This document shows positions 6,559-8,745 of a stretch of DNA of 8,745 nucleotides, piece after piece. The position numbers were made by a program, and so were the translations under genes. The stretch is from positions 1 to 8,745 of the forward strand of contig PLXF01000089.1 of NCBI GenBank assembly GCA_003151315.1, given 5' to 3'. Within the stretch, counting starts at the first letter, position 1; each line of letters starts with the position of its first letter. Origin of the DNA: Parachlamydiales bacterium. Its GTDB lineage: Bacteria > Chlamydiota > Chlamydiia > Chlamydiales > SM23-39. The notes under the pieces were generated by a model. It did no database searches, was not told where the DNA came from, and saw only the letters and a program-made list of their open reading frames with translations.

Positions 6559-6974
6559 GACGCTTCTATCCTCTTTTTAAAAGAGTCAAGGTTGTGCTGT
6601 AAGAACTTCTCCAAAACAGCCATGTTAAAAGAAGCCTCCTCTTTAACTTCGAATTGACGCGTTGCCTCGATCAGAGTCGCCCCGTTTTCTTCTAGAAACC
6701 TCCACACGCCCGACATGCTGGTAAAGAGAGGCGAAGGTTTCGTTTGGAAAATTTCTATCGATGAGCACGGGTAGCAAAACCGGACAGAGCGTACCGTTTC
6801 TTGTCCGCTTCCACGCTGTACCGTCATATCGAACTCCTGATGAAACCCGTCATCGTAAAAGACAGAGACGCCAACCACATCATCCATCACTTCCTTCCAC
6901 TTCCGGATATCCGCATAAAAACCGTACACCACACCTACCGGAGCATTGACAGTTAGTTGCTTAACGATTTTCAT
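6546..6974 (-). CDS. TcmN-like SRPBCC polyketide cyclase/aromatase, copy 2
   Basis: A single-domain SRPBCC protein of 142 residues, close to the normal length of a one-domain aromatase/cyclase. It begins with the beta-strand and helix typical of the fold (LTVNAPVGVVYGFYADIRKW, residues 7-26). It shares a clear signature with the SRPBCC domain of the upstream ACP fusion and with the next gene: FYDDGFHQEFDM at 39-50, ETVRSVRF at 59-66, and IFQTKPSP at 75-82 before a GVW segment. These three are tandem paralogues. SRPBCC cyclases bind a polyketide chain in a deep cavity and promote regiospecific aldol closure and dehydration; whether this copy is catalytic or a partner or chaperone cannot be told. 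Its ATG overlaps the preceding stop (ATGA), indicating translational coupling, with a GGAGAAGG stretch just upstream. Confidence 0.85.
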   Translation of the reverse strand: MKIVKQLTVNAPVGVVYGFYADIRKWKEVMDDVVGVSVFYDDGFHQEFDMTVQRGSGQETVRSVRFCYPCSSIEIFQTKPSPLFTSMSGVWRFLEENGATLIEATRQFEVKEEASFNMAVLEKFLQHNLDSFKKRIEASCTG

Positions 6975-7672
6975 AACACCTTCTCCAATAGGACTTTCCA
7001 GGTATTTAAAGCCAATTCAGCATGCGCTTGGAGCAGCTTGGCAACGCGCTCTTCTGTTTGCTCAGGGAACAATTCTTGTGCTTTTCCCTTTTTCAAATTC
7101 CATTGGTGCCACGTTCTGATTTTGCAAAGAGAGCCCTCCTTTTGAAAACTCCATCCTCCGCAATGGTGCTCTAGGAATTTTGGAGGGGTGGGTTGAAAAA
7201 AGGTGATTTCCTCGCCTGCTAAACAACGACGAATCGAGCGTACCTGGATCATCCCCGTATCCGACTGGACATCCATCAGGAACTCTTGATAGACGCCGTC
7301 ATTATAAAGAGTCTCAATCCTCTTTACGTGAGGGAGTTTTCCCGGCCATTTTTCCATTTCATAGATCGCCTGATAGGCCTTTTCAACCGGACAATTAACG
7401 TTTAATGACGCCTCGATCTTTCCTTCAAATAATTTTCGAGGAGACTGTTTCTCCTGAATGCATCTTACTACTTCTTCTATGTCACTTTTTTTTGTGAAAG
7501 ATGTCGACAGTTTGATCTTAAATCGTTTCTCCAGCATGCAGGTAAAATCAATGATCTCTTGAGAATCCAGGCCTATCCCCGTTTCTCCTAATTTTGACTG
7601 CCCGCTCATCTTTGAACAATCGATTCCGAGTTCATCGATAACACTTTTTACTTCTTCAATTACTGCGCACAT
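6971..7672 (-). CDS. Acyl carrier protein fused to TcmN-like SRPBCC cyclase/aromatase domain
   Basis: A 233-residue two-domain protein. Residues 1-76 form an acyl carrier protein, with the GLDS motif at 34-37; Ser37 is the predicted 4'-phosphopantetheine attachment site. Residues 84-233 form an SRPBCC (START-like) domain resembling TcmN-type aromatase/cyclases: an NCPVEKAYQAI helix start, the MEKWP segment near 106-110, LYNDGVYQEF at 122-131, and FFQPTPP at 158-164. No stand-alone ACP gene is present in the window, so this is the likely carrier for the KSalpha/KSbeta pair. A carrier fused to its own cyclase would hold the growing poly-beta-keto chain next to the ring-closing pocket (inference). 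The start ATG has an AAGGAGG site 7 bases upstream and overlaps the preceding gene by 13 bases. The next gene begins in an ATGA overlap. Domain calls are strong; the precise cyclisation chemistry is unknown. Confidence 0.9.
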   Translation of the reverse strand: MCAVIEEVKSVIDELGIDCSKMSGQSKLGETGIGLDSQEIIDFTCMLEKRFKIKLSTSFTKKSDIEEVVRCIQEKQSPRKLFEGKIEASLNVNCPVEKAYQAIYEMEKWPGKLPHVKRIETLYNDGVYQEFLMDVQSDTGMIQVRSIRRCLAGEEITFFQPTPPKFLEHHCGGWSFQKEGSLCKIRTWHQWNLKKGKAQELFPEQTEERVAKLLQAHAELALNTWKVLLEKVL

Positions 7673-8745
7673 GGCAATTCCTCCTTTTCAATCGGACCAA
7701 GCCACTTTTCACGGTTATCCGCAAGAAGATCGACAAGAACAACATTCATCGACCAGTTCGGCTGGTCGCGAGAGACTTTATTTCCCCAAAATTTGGGGTT
7801 TACAAATTCAAGAACAACATTGAGAAACCACTCTTTTCCAAGACCGGTCATCTCCACTGCCTCTTCCGTTAGACGAACCAACCCTTTTCTTTCCAACCTG
7901 CGGATAATGGATCCAAAATCGTCCATTAATCTCACTCCAAACTTTTCAAGATATCGGTGAAAATAAATGCGAAAATATTGGAGGGTAAACATGATATAAC
8001 GCTCCTTATGGTTCCGCAGATCCATTTCTTCTGAAATCGTCGTTATCATGTGGTGTCCCTCATTGACAGTTTTGACATATTCGTCCACAGCTTTTGAAGT
8101 TCCTACCCGATAATTATCAATCAGACTGTATGCCCCTGCCCCAATGCCAAGGGTATCGCTCACATGTTCCAGGTTATAATCGTTGTACACGCTTCTGAAG
8201 CCTGGTTTGCAAAAATGGTTGTGCATATACATCTCAAAGCCAAGCTCTTCGGCAATTTCACGAGCTTGCGTGTACATCAATTTTACTAGGGGGGATTCTC
8301 GATCCTCCATTGCTGGTACTCTTCCTTCCTTGATCAACTTGTCTTGAGGCGTTCCTTCATGAATTCGATAGAGGTAAATCGTCAGGTGAGTAACTCCTAT
8401 CTCTTTGATTTTTTCGAGATCCGTTCTCCAGACATCCATACTGTGACCGGGCATGTTGTACATCATGTCGAGCTGAATATTAACCATTCCCTGCGCTTGC
8501 AAAGCCTTGATTACTTTTTCACTTGCCTCGGCAGCGTGCGGAGAACCGACAATTTTAAGGATTTCTGGATCAAACGACTGAACTCCTAAACTGATTCGGT
8601 TAATCGGAGAATTTGCAACATATGCAATTTTTTCCTCATCGTAGTCTCGGGCGTTCCCCTCCAAAGTAATTTCAGTCTCTTTAGTAACGGGGAAAGATTC
8701 ACATAGTGCGTCGATCAACCCCTTCAAATTAGCGGTTGTTAAAGG
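7660..8745 (-). CDS. HemN/HemW-like radical SAM protein, partial (N-terminus off the window)
   Basis: The frame is open to the right edge, so the 5' end is missing; 361 residues are visible. The visible part follows the HemN/HemW (coproporphyrinogen oxidase-like) radical SAM family: EITLEGN near the start, SLGVQSFD at about 52-59, LDMMYNMPG at about 92-100, YRIHEGTP at about 126-133 and GIGAGAYS at about 200-207, then a HemN-type C-terminal domain. The CxxxCxxC iron-sulfur motif would lie in the missing part, so catalytic competence cannot be judged. Family members include heme enzymes, the heme chaperone HemW, and class C methyltransferases or cyclopropanases of natural-product pathways. Because it runs straight into the ACP gene (13-base overlap), I infer a pathway role such as radical methylation or another carbon-centred tailoring step rather than housekeeping heme metabolism. 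Family call is firm; function is not. A TTG at 8725-8727 is an internal Leu codon, not the start. Confidence 0.85.
   Translation of the reverse strand, partial: PLTTANLKGLIDALCESFPVTKETEITLEGNARDYDEEKIAYVANSPINRISLGVQSFDPEILKIVGSPHAAEASEKVIKALQAQGMVNIQLDMMYNMPGHSMDVWRTDLEKIKEIGVTHLTIYLYRIHEGTPQDKLIKEGRVPAMEDRESPLVKLMYTQAREIAEELGFEMYMHNHFCKPGFRSVYNDYNLEHVSDTLGIGAGAYSLIDNYRVGTSKAVDEYVKTVNEGHHMITTISEEMDLRNHKERYIMFTLQYFRIYFHRYLEKFGVRLMDDFGSIIRRLERKGLVRLTEEAVEMTGLGKEWFLNVVLEFVNPKFWGNKVSRDQPNWSMNVVLVDLLADNREKWLGPIEKEELPCAQ
7680..7686 (-). promoter_or_regulatory. Ribosome binding site of the ACP-cyclase gene
   Basis: A perfect AAGGAGG on the minus strand, 7 bases before the ATG at 7672 and inside the end of the radical SAM gene. 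It fixes the start and suggests strong translation of the carrier protein. Confidence 0.8.

Noticed and set aside
1..8745. CRISPR array, tRNA/rRNA genes, insertion sequence or attachment sites
   Set aside because: No spaced direct repeats, RNA-gene signatures, transposase or integrase frames, or terminal inverted repeats were seen; almost all bases are coding.

Overview
All of this window reads leftward (minus strand). It is one densely packed operon-like run of twelve genes, two of them cut by the window ends. The content is that of a type II (iterative, discrete-enzyme) polyketide biosynthesis locus: a ketosynthase alpha (KSalpha), a ketosynthase-like chain-length-factor partner (KSbeta/CLF), an acyl carrier domain, five SRPBCC-fold cyclase/aromatase-like proteins, a PF04199-type cyclase, a flavoenzyme related to the halogenases, a HemN/HemW-like radical SAM protein, an EVE-domain protein and a class I SAM-dependent methyltransferase.

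Organism: base composition looks to be in the mid-40s % GC (sampled lines only, and uneven, about 35 to 60%). Ribosome binding sites are strong AGGAGG types. This is not the high-GC style of the actinomycetes in which most type II PKS loci are known, so a non-actinobacterial bacterium is likely. I cannot assign a phylum from the window.

Layout in transcription order (right to left): radical SAM HemN-like protein (5' end off the window); an ACP fused to a TcmN-like SRPBCC domain; two further SRPBCC proteins of the same subfamily; FAD-dependent oxidoreductase; PF04199 cyclase; KSalpha; KSbeta/CLF; SRPBCC protein of a second, Trp-rich subfamily; EVE-domain protein; second Trp-rich SRPBCC protein; SAM methyltransferase (3' end off the window). 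Most neighbours overlap by 4 to 20 bases or abut; the only true gaps are 11 and 33 bases. I see no promoter or terminator, so the transcript starts to the right of and ends to the left of this window.

Working model (inference): the KSalpha/KSbeta pair builds a poly-beta-keto chain on the ACP, and the ACP carries its own cyclase domain. The SRPBCC proteins and the PF04199 protein guide cyclisation and aromatisation; the flavoenzyme, radical SAM protein and methyltransferase tailor the product. No ketoreductase, malonyl transferase, phosphopantetheinyl transferase, transporter or regulator is visible here. The most unusual points are the ACP-cyclase fusion as the only carrier protein in view, the high number of SRPBCC proteins, and a KSbeta that has lost every catalytic residue and lacks the usual CLF glutamine.
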